Assembly: GCF_900230225.1 (NCBI RefSeq)
Contig: NZ_OCNH01000002.1
Location: 993,844-1,057,843 of the forward strand
Direction of reading: 5' to 3'
Source of the DNA: Spirosoma fluviale
GTDB taxonomy: Bacteria > Bacteroidota > Bacteroidia > Cytophagales > Spirosomataceae
Length of the DNA stretch: 64,000 nucleotides
Made by a program: the position numbers and the translations under genes. The notes below the pieces were generated by a model, which saw nothing but the letters and a program-made list of their open reading frames with translations, ran no database searches and had not been told where the DNA came from. This document shows, one piece after another, positions 26,197 through 36,235 of this stretch; positions within the stretch are counted from its first letter, which is position 1, and every line of letters begins with the position of its first letter.

Positions 26197-27672
26197 TCAC
26201 TTCCGGTAATCCAATGCTGGTTTTCGATCGCCGAGCAGGGCTTCGTATTTGAAGTTGGCTCCGCGTTTCTGAATCCACTCGGCGCGGGCCTTCTCAATGA
26301 GAGCGGGCGATTTATACAAATCCAGCGCCGTTAGGGCCAGCGTTTTGGCAGCTACGATCATGCCTTTCTGGCCAATGCTCATGCCACTAGCCGCCGTCGA
26401 CTGCCAGCTGTGGGCCGATGAGCCCGGCACCCAGGTGGCCGTCGAGAGGCCAACGGTTGGCACCGTCCAGCTTACATCACCCACGTCGGTAGAGCCGCCA
26501 CTGGTGGCACTTTCGGATGCATCCCGAAAATCTTTCACCAGGGCCGCATTGGTAATGGGTACTTTCTGCTCGCCAAAGGTTTCGCTGATTTTTTCGGCGA
26601 AGGCGGTTTCTTCGGGTGTGTACGTGACACCGCCCACGGTTTTCAGGTTCTGGTGCATCACTTCGGCCAGCGTTACGTTGGGCAGCAGGTTAAAGACACC
26701 GCCCAGCACTTCCCACTCCACTTTGGTACCGGTGCCTTTGGCAGCCCCTTCGGCCGCATTCTCGATCCGTTTCCAGACACTTTGCAGAATGTCGCGGTCT
26801 TTATGCCGGGCGTAATAATACACTTCGGCAAAGGCGGGCACCACGTTCGGGGCGTCGCCCCCTTTGGTAATCACGTAGTGAATGCGGGTATCCTGCGGAA
26901 TGTGTTCGCGCATCATGTTGACCATGTAGTTCATGGATTCGACGCCATCCAGCGCCGACCGGCCCCGTTCGGGCGAAGCAGCTGCGTGGGCGGCTATTCC
27001 CCGGAAACGGAATTTAGCGTTCTTATTCGCCAGCGATGTTCCGGCATCGGCGGCATTCTGCGAACCGGGGTGCCAGTGCAATACCACATCGACATCGTTG
27101 AACAGGCCTTCGCGCACCATGTACACCTTACCCGCACCCCCTTCTTCGGCGGGGCAACCATAAATCTTGATCGTTCCCGAATGACCGGATGACTTGAGCC
27201 AGTCTTTTATTTCGACCGCAGCGGCCATCGACGCTGTGCCGAACAGATTATGACCACAACCATGCCCGCCCCGCTGTCCCTGAATGGGGGTAAAGTCGGG
27301 TTTGGCTTCGGTGGCGAGGCCGGGCAGGGCATCATACTCACCCAGAATCCCGATAACAGGCTTGCCGGAGCCGTAAGTGGCCACAAACGCCGTTGGAATG
27401 CCGGCCACGCCCGTTTTTACGTCGAAGCCTTCTTTTACGAGTTGTTCTTCCAGTAGTTTTGAGCTTTTTTCTTCCATGTAGCCCAGCTCGGCAAAGTCCC
27501 AGATTTTTTTGGAGATGCCAGCGTATTCGGGCGAGCGCTTGTCCAGATCGGCAAGGATGGCCTGCTTGTCTTTGTCGGGTCCGGCGGCTGCGGAAGTTTT
27601 TTTGTTTCGGCCGGATTGGGCAAAAACCAGCACAGGCAGTAGCAGTGCTGCTGTAAGGAGTTGTGTTTTCAT
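26197..27672 (-). CDS. M20 family amidohydrolase (AbgB-like), secreted
   Basis: 491 residues from the ATG at 27672, which gives a signal peptide MKTQLLTAALLLPVLVFAQ; the longer frame to 27726 has no plausible leader. Metal-binding and catalytic motifs of the M20D/AbgB group are visible: GILGEYDALPG, GHGCGHNLFG and PAEEGGAGK, then HWHPGS and the dimerisation domain (AAHAAASPERGRSALDG). The family cleaves amide bonds of aminoacyl or aminobenzoyl-glutamate conjugates; the periplasmic location suggests peptide or conjugate salvage. The exact substrate cannot be inferred. Confidence 0.9.
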   Translation of the reverse strand: MKTQLLTAALLLPVLVFAQSGRNKKTSAAAGPDKDKQAILADLDKRSPEYAGISKKIWDFAELGYMEEKSSKLLEEQLVKEGFDVKTGVAGIPTAFVATYGSGKPVIGILGEYDALPGLATEAKPDFTPIQGQRGGHGCGHNLFGTASMAAAVEIKDWLKSSGHSGTIKIYGCPAEEGGAGKVYMVREGLFNDVDVVLHWHPGSQNAADAGTSLANKNAKFRFRGIAAHAAASPERGRSALDGVESMNYMVNMMREHIPQDTRIHYVITKGGDAPNVVPAFAEVYYYARHKDRDILQSVWKRIENAAEGAAKGTGTKVEWEVLGGVFNLLPNVTLAEVMHQNLKTVGGVTYTPEETAFAEKISETFGEQKVPITNAALVKDFRDASESATSGGSTDVGDVSWTVPTVGLSTATWVPGSSAHSWQSTAASGMSIGQKGMIVAAKTLALTALDLYKSPALIEKARAEWIQKRGANFKYEALLGDRKPALDYRK

Positions 27673-28006
27673 ACGGGTGTATTCACTAATAGGGAGTGAC
27701 AACCGATAAAAATAGGGGAAAAACACAAGTCCGGCAATCCTGCCGGGACAATGTTATACGTACCCGCTCATTAGTGCTGAATTAAGACTTCAGCAGATTG
27801 CATTTGCGAACGGCAGTGGGTAACGTACGAATGCGAAGCCGGATTCTGGGAGAGAGGTAGTAAGCAAAAAAAACGGCTATATAACAGAGTAGAATGCCTG
27901 TTTTATAACCGGAGTTCAGGAAGGTTGCCTCGTGGCAGAAGAAAAATGGAATGGCGAATGTAGACGTAACCAAATTAAACCTGATAAGCAACCACTACCA
28001 ACGGGA
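27673..28006. other. 334-base stretch without a convincing gene
   Basis: It contains only a 69-codon minus-strand frame (27782-27991, TTG start) with one hydrophobic stretch; there is no supporting evidence for it as a gene. No clear hairpin was seen. Confidence 0.4.
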
Positions 28007-28348
28007 TTAACCCATTGATATGCCGAGCTTACTCAACTCATGTTGCTGGCGTATCCAGATTGTTTCCCGTTTGAGCTGGAATAATTTCGTTACTTCTGAG
28101 ATCTCCTGCTCTACGCCTATCGATTTGTCAGAATTCACGAACTGGCTATACATGTGCCTGGTTTTTATTGCCTGGATTGCCTGACTTTCTGAACCATAGT
28201 GCTGCTTCCATTCCTGAACATGGCGCTGAAGCACAGTCAACCAGTCAGGGTTTTTATTGGGAGAATTTGCCTGCACAGCGGCAGTACTTGCCTCAACTAC
28301 TTGCTGACGGTACTCATTAAATAACTGGTTAAAGCTTTCTCTGGTCAT
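28007..28348 (-). CDS. Hypothetical helical protein
   Basis: 113 residues from the ATG at 28348 (the frame extends to 28399 but that part looks non-coding). It is predicted soluble and largely helical, with many Gln, Lys and Glu and a conserved-looking WLTVLQRHVQEWKQHYG segment. There is no signal peptide or known domain. It lies between the M20 hydrolase and the Rrf2 regulator on the same strand, but the gaps exceed 200 bases, so it is probably its own transcript. Confidence 0.5.
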   Translation of the reverse strand: MTRESFNQLFNEYRQQVVEASTAAVQANSPNKNPDWLTVLQRHVQEWKQHYGSESQAIQAIKTRHMYSQFVNSDKSIGVEQEISEVTKLFQLKRETIWIRQQHELSKLGISMG

Positions 28349-28583
28349 ATACTCAGTACAGTAGATATGGATAGTAGATGAGTTTGTGTTGAAGTACAAA
28401 TAAACAGGTATTTGGGCTCAATTTGTATTATTTGTATAGTAGTTTTCTATTTTGGCGCTTAGGTATCTACTAAGTGGTAAGTTAATAATACTGTTACTTA
28501 TTTTCGGTAACAAATTTTTGTGATGTAAAGCGGCTTGGCAGGAAGACACCACACCCTGGTTATCCTGCCAGAGCCGTTAAGGT

Positions 28584-29015
28584 CTATGAGATGGGTTGTT
28601 TAGTTTTGTCCACCAGCATCTGTATCGTTGTTTTCTCATATACGGCCAAATTTGCATCACGAACCCGGAGCATGATTGGGCGAATCGAACAGGTCTCTTC
28701 ATCGGTGCAATCGTCGCAACGCACGTAGAAGTTCAGAGAAACGCAGGGGGTAGGAGCAATAGGCCCATCGATGATCCGGATTACCTGAGCCAGGTTGATA
28801 CGTTCCGGGTCTACCCGCAGCAAATAACCACCTCCCTTGCCTTTCTGGCTTTGCAGAATGCCATGATTACGCATTTCTAAAAGAATACCCTCCAGAAATT
28901 TGTGCGGAATGTTCTCTCGTTTGGCAATATCCGTAATCAGAATAGGGCCGGCCCCGTAAGATTCGGTCAATGCTTTGAGCGCCTTAATCGCGTACTTTGC
29001 TTTTTTTGAGATCAT
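28584..29015 (-). CDS. Rrf2 family transcriptional regulator
   Basis: 143 residues from the ATG at 29015, where the Rrf2 N-terminus MISKKAKYAIKALKAL begins. The winged-helix domain spans about 1-80, with IPHKFLEGILLEMRNHGIL as the recognition region and the wing GKGGGYLL. Four cysteines (91, 100, 103, 109) follow in a cluster like those that bind an iron-sulfur centre in IscR and NsrR, suggesting a redox or NO sensor, although metal binding is inferred. It is divergent from the APC permease at 29233 and might control it. Confidence 0.9.
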   Translation of the reverse strand: MISKKAKYAIKALKALTESYGAGPILITDIAKRENIPHKFLEGILLEMRNHGILQSQKGKGGGYLLRVDPERINLAQVIRIIDGPIAPTPCVSLNFYVRCDDCTDEETCSIRPIMLRVRDANLAVYEKTTIQMLVDKTKQPIS

Positions 29016-29232
29016 AGAAACGTTTATTTTTTCGGGGAAATACCCGATAGTGCAGGCCAACTAGTCCGTTTGTCCTATAAAGTTTGTGTAGTAAATTGGA
29101 AAATAAAAATTATGACCGTTATTTTACTCATCGGGTTGTCGTAAAAGTCGATTTTTGCTGAATTCAGCGTTGGTGGCTACCCCCATCGGCCCATCGACGA
29201 ACGATATCGATGAGGCCTGTTAATTTTACTTT

Positions 29233-30669
29233 ATGCGTATAAAATCCCTTGACCTTTTACGGCAGGAAGCCGCTCAAAGCGGAGAGTCAACCCTCAAACG
29301 TTCCCTTGGTGCATACAATCTGGTTGCCATTGGCATCGGTGTCATTATTGGCGCCGGTTTGTTTTCACTGACCGGGCTGGCGGCTGCCAATCATGCCGGA
29401 CCGGCCGTAACTCTTTCGTTTGTGGTAGCTGCCATCGGGTGTGCGTTCAGCGCGTTATGCTATGCCGAGTTTGCGGCTATGGTGCCGGTGGCGGGCAGCG
29501 CTTACACCTACGCCTACGCTACCCTTGGCGAACTGTTTGCCTGGATCATTGGCTGGGATCTGGTGCTGGAGTATTCGGTAGGGGCGGCAACGGTGGCCAT
29601 CAGCTGGTCGCAGTATTTAACCCGGTTTCTGAGCTACTTTGGGTTGCACCTGCCGCCCCGATTCATGGCGTCGCCGTTCGAAACGGTACTGGGAGCCGAT
29701 GGAACTGCCGTTTCGGGCTTCGTCAACCTGCCTGCTGTCCTGATTGTGGTTCTGATCACCGGGATTATTATCCGGGGAACGTCGGGTTCCACACTGTTCA
29801 ATTCCATTGTGGTAACCCTGAAAGTACTGGTGGTGCTGGTGTTTATTGCCCTTGGCTGGCAGTACATCGATCCCGCTAATTATCAGCCGTATATCCCTGA
29901 AAATACCGGCACCTTTGGCGAGTTTGGCTGGAGTGGGGTGCTGCGTGGGGCCGGGGTTGTGTTTTTCGTATTCATCGGCTTTGATATCGTGGCGACGATG
30001 GCCCAGGAGTCCCGTAATCCCCAGCGCGACATGCCCATTGGCATCATTGGGTCGCTGGTGGTTTGTACGGTGCTGTTTGTACTCTTTGGGTATGTCATGA
30101 CGGGTATGGCCAATTACACCGAGTTTAAGAACAGTGCGGCCCCGGTAGCCATCGCCATTGCCAAAACGCCCTATCGCTGGCTGGGTCAGTTGATTATCGG
30201 GGCTATCCTGATCGGGTATACCTCCGTCATTCTGGTCGACTTACTAGGTCAGTCGCGGGTGTTTTTCTCGATGAGCCGCGATGGTCTGCTGCCCAAAGCG
30301 TTCTCCGAGATTCACCCCCGTTTCCGAACACCCTGGAAAGCAAACCTGCTGCTGTGCGTGTTCATTGGCCTATTTGCGGGCTTTGTACCGATCCGGGTGG
30401 TGGGCGAAATGACGAGCATCGGAACGTTGCTGGCTTTCGTGATGGTGTGTCTGGGTATACTGATTCTCCGCAAAAAACAGCCGGATGCTCCCCGATCCTT
30501 CCGGACGCCCTGGGTGCCGGTAGTCCCTATCCTGGGCATTCTTACCTGTATGGTCATGATGGTTTCCTTACCCGGAGATACGTGGCTTCGGCTGGTGGTG
30601 TGGCTGGCTATTGGCCTGGTGATTTATTATTCGTATGGCCGAAAGCGGAGTAAATTGCGGGCAAGCTGA
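29233..30669 (+). CDS. APC superfamily amino acid permease
   Basis: A 478-residue integral membrane protein with about 12-13 hydrophobic segments. The start is the ATG at 29233; the preceding 217 bases carry no gene. The first helix has the substrate-binding GIGVIIGAGLFSLTG motif of cationic amino acid transporter-like APC proteins, and the segment VFFVFIGFDIVATMAQESRNPQRDMP matches the conserved loop between helices 6 and 7. It probably imports amino acids by proton or substrate exchange. It is followed after seven bases by a second APC permease, forming a likely two-gene operon. Confidence 0.9.
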   Translation: MRIKSLDLLRQEAAQSGESTLKRSLGAYNLVAIGIGVIIGAGLFSLTGLAAANHAGPAVTLSFVVAAIGCAFSALCYAEFAAMVPVAGSAYTYAYATLGELFAWIIGWDLVLEYSVGAATVAISWSQYLTRFLSYFGLHLPPRFMASPFETVLGADGTAVSGFVNLPAVLIVVLITGIIIRGTSGSTLFNSIVVTLKVLVVLVFIALGWQYIDPANYQPYIPENTGTFGEFGWSGVLRGAGVVFFVFIGFDIVATMAQESRNPQRDMPIGIIGSLVVCTVLFVLFGYVMTGMANYTEFKNSAAPVAIAIAKTPYRWLGQLIIGAILIGYTSVILVDLLGQSRVFFSMSRDGLLPKAFSEIHPRFRTPWKANLLLCVFIGLFAGFVPIRVVGEMTSIGTLLAFVMVCLGILILRKKQPDAPRSFRTPWVPVVPILGILTCMVMMVSLPGDTWLRLVVWLAIGLVIYYSYGRKRSKLRAS

Positions 30670-30676
30670 TACGCCT

Positions 30677-31960
30677 ATGACTCCACCCGCCCCCGAAACG
30701 GGCCTAGACCGGGCTATCCGGCCGTTCGACTTTATTGCGCTAATCATCAACATCACGATTGGGGCGGGAATTCTGGGTCTACCCGCCAAAATTTATGGGT
30801 TGGTGAGCACCTGGAGTCTGTTGGCTTATGGGGTTAGTGCCGCCATTGTAACACTCATTATCCTGTGTTTTGCAGAAGTAAGCAGCCGGTTCAGTGGTAC
30901 GGGTGGACCTTATCTCTACGCCCGTGTTGCGTTTGGGCCGCTGGTTGGCTTTCAGGTTGGCTGGCTGTTCTGGCTCTCCCGCATGGCGGCCTTTGCTTCC
31001 ATCTGCAATTTGGTTGTGAGCTATGCCGCGCTTTTTCGCCCTCAGCTGAGTAGCGGCTGGGAACGTACCGCATTGATAACGGGCATCGTTGTCGTACTCG
31101 GCAGTATCAATTTTATCGGTGTAGAACGGTCGGCGCGGGTCAATACGGTGTTTACCGTCAGTAAGTTACTGGCCATTGGCGCGTTTGCCGTTGGCGGGCT
31201 CTTCTTCATAAATCCGGACGCCTTTGTGTTTCCGAGCTTTCCGGACTATACATCGTTTTCGCAGGCCGTTTTGTTGCTGATCTTTACCTTTTCGGGTTTC
31301 GATGTAGCGGCCATTCCGTCGGGAGAGGTGCAGCACCCCCAACGAACGGTGCCCCTGTCGTTGCTGGTATCTATTGGTACGGTGGCGGTGTTGTTCATGG
31401 CTGTGCAGGTTGTTTGCATTGGCACGTTACCTGATCTGGCGCATTCGGAGCGTCCGCTGGCCGATGCCGCCGGTCAGTTTATCGGTCCGGCCGGGGCTGT
31501 GTTTATCACGGTCGTGGCCCTGCTAACGGCCCTCGGAACACTACACGCCCTCATGCTGACCGGTCCCCGGCTGTTATTTGCCATGGCCGAGCAAAACCAA
31601 CTGCCCGGCTGGCTGGCCCGAACACACCCGCGTTTTCGTACGCCCTATATCGCCATTTTCGTTACGGCTACCTTGCAGCTCCTGCTGGCCGTAACGGGCA
31701 CGTTCCTCTACGCGCTCACGCTAAGCACCCTGATTCGGTTGGCGTATTTTGCCCTGACCAGCGCGGCCCTGCCCGTTCTGCGTCGGCGTACCGATGTGCC
31801 GATGGCGCAGTTCCGGGTGGTGGGTGGCGTTATCGTTGCGGGCGTTACGGTGCTGTTGTGCGTCTGGTTATTAAGCAATAGTTCGGGCCGGGAGGCCCGC
31901 GATGTGGCCATTGCAGCTGGTGTTGGGCTCCTTATCTTTCTGGGGATGAAGACTCGTTAA
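30677..31960 (+). CDS. APC superfamily permease, second copy
   Basis: 427 residues from the ATG at 30677; the frame opens at 30635 inside the previous gene, but the later start avoids overlap. It has about 12 hydrophobic segments, the helix 1 motif INITIGAGILGLP, and FSGFDVAAIPSGEVQHPQRTVP in the conserved helix 6-7 loop. It is only distantly similar to the upstream permease, so it is not a recent duplicate. The pair could transport different amino acids or amines. A hairpin at 31959-32012 starts at the stop codon. Confidence 0.88.
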   Translation: MTPPAPETGLDRAIRPFDFIALIINITIGAGILGLPAKIYGLVSTWSLLAYGVSAAIVTLIILCFAEVSSRFSGTGGPYLYARVAFGPLVGFQVGWLFWLSRMAAFASICNLVVSYAALFRPQLSSGWERTALITGIVVVLGSINFIGVERSARVNTVFTVSKLLAIGAFAVGGLFFINPDAFVFPSFPDYTSFSQAVLLLIFTFSGFDVAAIPSGEVQHPQRTVPLSLLVSIGTVAVLFMAVQVVCIGTLPDLAHSERPLADAAGQFIGPAGAVFITVVALLTALGTLHALMLTGPRLLFAMAEQNQLPGWLARTHPRFRTPYIAIFVTATLQLLLAVTGTFLYALTLSTLIRLAYFALTSAALPVLRRRTDVPMAQFRVVGGVIVAGVTVLLCVWLLSNSSGREARDVAIAAGVGLLIFLGMKTR

Positions 31961-32012
31961 ACTCAAGAAGGGCGTGCCACGGTTGCAACCGTAGCACGCC
32001 CTTCTTGAGTTT
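31959..32012. terminator. 19-bp inverted repeat between convergent genes
   Basis: Arms 31959-31977 and 31994-32012 pair perfectly; the interior holds a further palindrome ACGGTTGCAACCGT. It overlaps the permease stop codon and ends 16 bases before the M16 protease stop. Confidence 0.75.
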
Positions 32013-32027
32013 GTTCAATCTTACTCT

Positions 32028-34937
32028 TTAATTCTTCTTACCCGACGACATTTTGGCCGGGGCACCGCCTGCGGGCATGTCGGCCGGGGTGGTGGATGCT
32101 CCCATTACGTTGCCTTCTTTATCCAGTTCGATCAGTTCGTAGCCCAGTTTTTCCAGGCCGGGTTTGATGAGCTGTTTGTTGCCGACGACCGTGATGATCA
32201 TGTTGTTGATCGGTAGTTGTTTTTTGGCAACAGCGTCAATTTCGGCTTTAGTGATCTTGCGGAGGATTTCGCTCTGTTGCTCCACATAATTACGTGGCAG
32301 GTTGTACTCGATGATCCGGCTTAGGAAAAAGGCTTTCTGTAGCGATGTTTCGTAACGCAGCGCATCGCTTTGTCCCAGCGAGCTCTTTACGAAGGACAGT
32401 TCCTGATCCGTAATGCCCGACTTGGCGTAGTTGGTCATTTCTTTCACAAATTCAACCACCGAGCTATCCGTTGCGGCTGCTTTCACACCTGCCTGCGCCG
32501 TAAAGGGGCCGGGGGTGTTGGTGCTCGAAAAACCGGAGCGGGCACCGTAGGTATAGCCTTTGTCTTCGCGCAGATTCATGTTGATGCGGCTGCTGAACGC
32601 CCCGCCCAGCATGTAGTTGGCTAAACTTGCTTTGTAATAGTCGCCAGTAGCATCGTAGGGCAGATTCGTGAGGTAACCGATCCGGATTTCCGACTGGGCC
32701 GCCTGCTCTTTATCAATCAGGTAAAGACGGGTTTTGTCGATTTTTTTAGGGGCTGGCGTCGTTGGTATTTTTACCGGTTTAGCGGCCCACTTCGACAAGA
32801 ACGCTAGCTTAGGCATGATAGCCGCCTGTTCAATATCGCCTACAACTACCATGTTGGTTACCGATGGCGACAGGTAATTTTTGTAAAAAGCCTTCACGTC
32901 GTCCAGCGTGATGGTTTCTACGGTCTTGGTGGTTCCACTCAACGGTACCGACCGGATGTTATCCGAGCCATAAAGCAACTTGCTGTAGGCTTTATTGGCG
33001 ATCACAACCGGTTGTGTGCTCTGGTTACTGATTAGCTCTAACTGTTGTTTTTTGAGCCGGTCGAAGTCATCCTGAGCAAATTTGGGGCGCAGCAGTTTCT
33101 CTTCAACCAGGGCCAGTGTCGAGTCCAGATTCTTCATCAGGGCTTCGACCGAGATGGTGATCTCTTCGGTATTGGCCCGGATGTCGATACTGCTGCCCAG
33201 CTTTTCGAGTTTCGTATTGAGCTGCTCGCTGGTGAAATTCTGCGTGTCCTCGTTCATGAGCGACGCCATCAGTTGCGCCACCCCTGCTTTCGACGGGTTA
33301 TTGGCTTCCAGCAAATGCCCGCCCTTGATGGTGAACAGCATCGTTATGGCCGGGATTTCGTCGTTACGCGTGCCAATCACCTTGATGCCGTTGGGCAGTT
33401 TGTCGTTCCAGAACGGCGGTACTTTCAGGGCTGGATTGGCACCGGGACCGGGTTTGGCGCTCCGATCGAAACTATCTTTAGGCTTGGTGTAAGCGAGGCC
33501 ATTGTAGCCATAATCCGGGGCCTTGTAGTTAGCCGTCGATACGGTGTAGTTATCCGGCTTCGCCACGATTTCGGGTTTGCCTTTGGGGTATACCGTCAGG
33601 ATTACGGCATTTTTCCCTTTTACGTATTGGCTAAACACCCGCATCACATCGGCTTTTGTCACACTTGTGTAGCGTTTCAGCTCCTGTGGCAGGTAGTTCG
33701 GGTTGCCGAGGTAGGTTTGAAAAGCCGCCAGCTGCGATACTTTGCCGGATACGCTCGACAGGCCGTTGATCAGATCGGCTTCGCGGATGGCTCTAAACTG
33801 CGCAATGTCATCGTCGGTGGCGCCCCGGCGTTCAAATTCGGCCAGCGTCCGGCGAACAACGGCTTCGGTGCTGTCCAGACTCTTTCCGGGAAATGGCAGC
33901 ACGATCATGGCCAACTGACCGGCCAGTTCGGTGGCGGGGTGTGAGGCATTGGCTTGTACGGCCAACTGCGTTTTTACCAGATTCTTGTAGAAAAGTGAGT
34001 TTTTGCCCCCGCCCAGAATTTCGGCCAGCGCGTCGAGCGGAGCTTCGTCCGGGTGGTAGTTGGGTACCGTTGGGAACACCATCTGCAGCATGGGAAACCG
34101 TACGTTATCCTCGTACGAAATGTACCGATCCTTTTCCACTACGGGTGTGGGCACCTGCGTTTTGGTCACTTCCGGTCCACGGGGAATCGAGCCAAAGTAC
34201 TTTTCCGTCAGGGCAACCACCTGTTTGGCGTTTACGTCACCCCCAATTGTGAGCACGGCATTGTTGGGTCCGTACCAACGCAGGAAGAAGTTTTTGAGAT
34301 CGTTGACATTCACCCGGTTCAGGTCTTCGATGTAGCCGATGGTGAGCCAGGAGTAGGGGTGCCCGTAGGCATACAGGTTTTTAGCGACGTACTCACCGGC
34401 CAGTCCGTAAGGTCGGTTATCGTAGTTCTGACCGCGTTCGTTTTTAACGGTGGCCCGCTGAATCTCGAATTTCTTCTGGGTCACGGCATCCAGCAGAAAG
34501 CCCATGCGGTCGGCTTCGAGCCAGAGTGCCCGTTCGAGCTGGTTGCTGGGCAGTGTTTCGTAGTAGTTCGTGCGGTCGCGGTTGGTCGATCCGTTGAGCG
34601 TTCCGCCCGATTCGGTCACGATTTTAAAATGCTCATCGTCGGCCACGTGGTCGGAGCCCTGAAACATCATGTGTTCGAAAAAGTGGGCAAAGCCTGACTT
34701 CCCGATCTCTTCGCGGGCCGAACCCACGTGGTACGTTACATCGACGTGAACGACGGGATCGGAGTGGTCTTCGTGAACGACCAGCGTTAAGCCATTGGGC
34801 AGTACATATTTCTCGTAGGGGATCACGAGCTCGTTACCCTTGCGGGTTACTTTTTCGACGAGTTTGGTTTGCGAATAGGCCACGCCAGCAGAAAAAAGGC
34901 CGAGCAGTGGCAACAGAATGTGCAATCGTATGTTCAT
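32028..34937 (-). CDS. M16 family zinc metallopeptidase, two-domain, secreted
   Basis: 969 residues with a signal peptide (about 1-22, ending GVAYSQ). The N-terminal half has the inverted zinc motif HFFEH (residues about 85-89) and the downstream Glu in the NRDRTNYYETLP region; the C-terminal half lacks HxxEH and is the inactive partner domain, as usual in fused pitrilysin-like enzymes. The end is Ala/Gly/Met-rich with a lysine tail. It probably degrades peptides in the periplasm. It is divergent from the LLM oxidoreductase gene over an 80-base promoter region. Confidence 0.92.
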   Translation of the reverse strand: MNIRLHILLPLLGLFSAGVAYSQTKLVEKVTRKGNELVIPYEKYVLPNGLTLVVHEDHSDPVVHVDVTYHVGSAREEIGKSGFAHFFEHMMFQGSDHVADDEHFKIVTESGGTLNGSTNRDRTNYYETLPSNQLERALWLEADRMGFLLDAVTQKKFEIQRATVKNERGQNYDNRPYGLAGEYVAKNLYAYGHPYSWLTIGYIEDLNRVNVNDLKNFFLRWYGPNNAVLTIGGDVNAKQVVALTEKYFGSIPRGPEVTKTQVPTPVVEKDRYISYEDNVRFPMLQMVFPTVPNYHPDEAPLDALAEILGGGKNSLFYKNLVKTQLAVQANASHPATELAGQLAMIVLPFPGKSLDSTEAVVRRTLAEFERRGATDDDIAQFRAIREADLINGLSSVSGKVSQLAAFQTYLGNPNYLPQELKRYTSVTKADVMRVFSQYVKGKNAVILTVYPKGKPEIVAKPDNYTVSTANYKAPDYGYNGLAYTKPKDSFDRSAKPGPGANPALKVPPFWNDKLPNGIKVIGTRNDEIPAITMLFTIKGGHLLEANNPSKAGVAQLMASLMNEDTQNFTSEQLNTKLEKLGSSIDIRANTEEITISVEALMKNLDSTLALVEEKLLRPKFAQDDFDRLKKQQLELISNQSTQPVVIANKAYSKLLYGSDNIRSVPLSGTTKTVETITLDDVKAFYKNYLSPSVTNMVVVGDIEQAAIMPKLAFLSKWAAKPVKIPTTPAPKKIDKTRLYLIDKEQAAQSEIRIGYLTNLPYDATGDYYKASLANYMLGGAFSSRINMNLREDKGYTYGARSGFSSTNTPGPFTAQAGVKAAATDSSVVEFVKEMTNYAKSGITDQELSFVKSSLGQSDALRYETSLQKAFFLSRIIEYNLPRNYVEQQSEILRKITKAEIDAVAKKQLPINNMIITVVGNKQLIKPGLEKLGYELIELDKEGNVMGASTTPADMPAGGAPAKMSSGKKN

Positions 34938-35016
34938 GAAGAGATTTATTAAGCAGACAAAGTACGAAATAAATACTATCTTAAAATTCAGATTGCCTGA
35001 TTTCCGTTACCAGAAT

Positions 35017-36147
35017 ATGCTTTCCCAACCTATTTCGACCATTTCTACCCGAACCAAAGCCCGTGTTTGTGAGGTAGCCTGGTTTTCTGATCTCTGCGGA
35101 GAAGATACCGAATTCATCAGCGTTCGTGACCCTGCCAACAGCACCTTTTCCCACTGCCGCGACATTGCGCTGACCGCTGAACGGCTCGGTTTTGCCAACT
35201 TACTTTTACCAACATCGTACATGATCGGGCAGGAGGTGATTCCCTTTGCGGCCGGTGTCGCTCCTGATCTGCACAACATTAACCTGCTCACCGCCATCCG
35301 GTGTGGGGAAATGCACCCACCCATGCTGGCCCGCTCGCTGGCCTCCCTCGATCATATGCTTCAGGGACGGCTTACGATCAACATTATCAACTCCGATTTG
35401 CCCGGTTATCGTGAAGACGCCGACTTTCGTTACCAGCGCTGTGCCGAAACCATTCAGATTTTAAAGCAGGCCTGGACGGGTGATCGCATTGAACACGATG
35501 GCCCCGTGTACGGAAAGATCAGTCTGGCCGCCGACCCGGTCAAACCCTATCAGCAAAACGGCGGTCCATTGCTGTACTTTGGAGGCACATCGGATGGAGC
35601 GCGGGACGTTTGCGCCCGGTACTGCGATGTGTTTTTGATGTGGCCCGAAACCGAAGAGCTATTGTACGCCAATATGCAGGACGTAGCCGGGCGAGCCGCC
35701 CGCTATGGCCGGCAGGTCGATTTTGGCTTGCGGATTCACGTCATTGTGCGCGAAACCGAGGCCGAAGCCCGCGCCTGGTCCCGGCACATCATGTCGAAGT
35801 TTGACCCGGTTCGCGGGGCCGCCATGAAACAGTCATCACAAAGTTCGTGGTCGCTGGGAGTGAAGCGGCAAAACGAACTGCGCGAAGCTGCCGACACCGA
35901 TGGGTATGTGGAGCCGCTGCTCTGGACCGATATTGGTAAAGCCCGGTCGGGGGCGGGCGGGGCATTGGTTGGTAGTGCCGATCAGATCATCGAAAAAATT
36001 AATCGGTACATGGATATGGGCATCCGGGCGTTCATCTTCTCGGGCTATCCGCTCATGGAAGAAGCCGACTATTTTGCCCGGCTGGTATTACCCCATTTAC
36101 CCCGAACGACGCTCTCTCGTTTGCAGAGAAGCGTAATGGCCGAATGA
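35017..36147 (+). CDS. LLM class flavin-dependent (alkanesulfonate) monooxygenase
   Basis: 376 residues from the ATG at 35017; the frame extends into the protease gene but the extra residues have no family similarity. The sequence has the bacterial luciferase-like fold signatures TAERLGFANLLLPTSY, IRCGEMHPPMLARSLASLDHMLQGRLTINI and GGPLLYFGGTSDGARD, close to SsuD/FMN-dependent alkanesulfonate monooxygenases. It would release sulfite from alkanesulfonates using reduced FMN; no FMN reductase or sulfonate transporter is adjacent, so the substrate is uncertain. Confidence 0.88.
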   Translation: MLSQPISTISTRTKARVCEVAWFSDLCGEDTEFISVRDPANSTFSHCRDIALTAERLGFANLLLPTSYMIGQEVIPFAAGVAPDLHNINLLTAIRCGEMHPPMLARSLASLDHMLQGRLTINIINSDLPGYREDADFRYQRCAETIQILKQAWTGDRIEHDGPVYGKISLAADPVKPYQQNGGPLLYFGGTSDGARDVCARYCDVFLMWPETEELLYANMQDVAGRAARYGRQVDFGLRIHVIVRETEAEARAWSRHIMSKFDPVRGAAMKQSSQSSWSLGVKRQNELREAADTDGYVEPLLWTDIGKARSGAGGALVGSADQIIEKINRYMDMGIRAFIFSGYPLMEEADYFARLVLPHLPRTTLSRLQRSVMAE

Positions 36148-36219
36148 GTTGACGGGTGCATTTATAAACGCCATATTTCCAAAATATAGCGTTTATAAAT
36201 GCACCTGTCAACTCATTCG
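36141..36219. terminator. 30-bp inverted repeat between convergent genes
   Basis: Arms 36141-36170 and 36190-36219 are reverse complements with one mismatch. The left arm overlaps the end of the monooxygenase gene; the right arm lies 17 bases before the GAPDH stop. Confidence 0.75.
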
Positions 36220-36235
36220 GGAGGGCATAGGTTTG

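Noticed and set aside
27782..27991. 69-codon minus-strand frame with a hydrophobic stretch
   Set aside because: Starts with TTG, no family resemblance, composition not convincing, no linked hairpin.
33045..33944. Long frame antisense to the M16 protease
   Set aside because: It is the shadow of a strongly coding gene; His/Gln/Arg-rich composition is typical of antisense translation.
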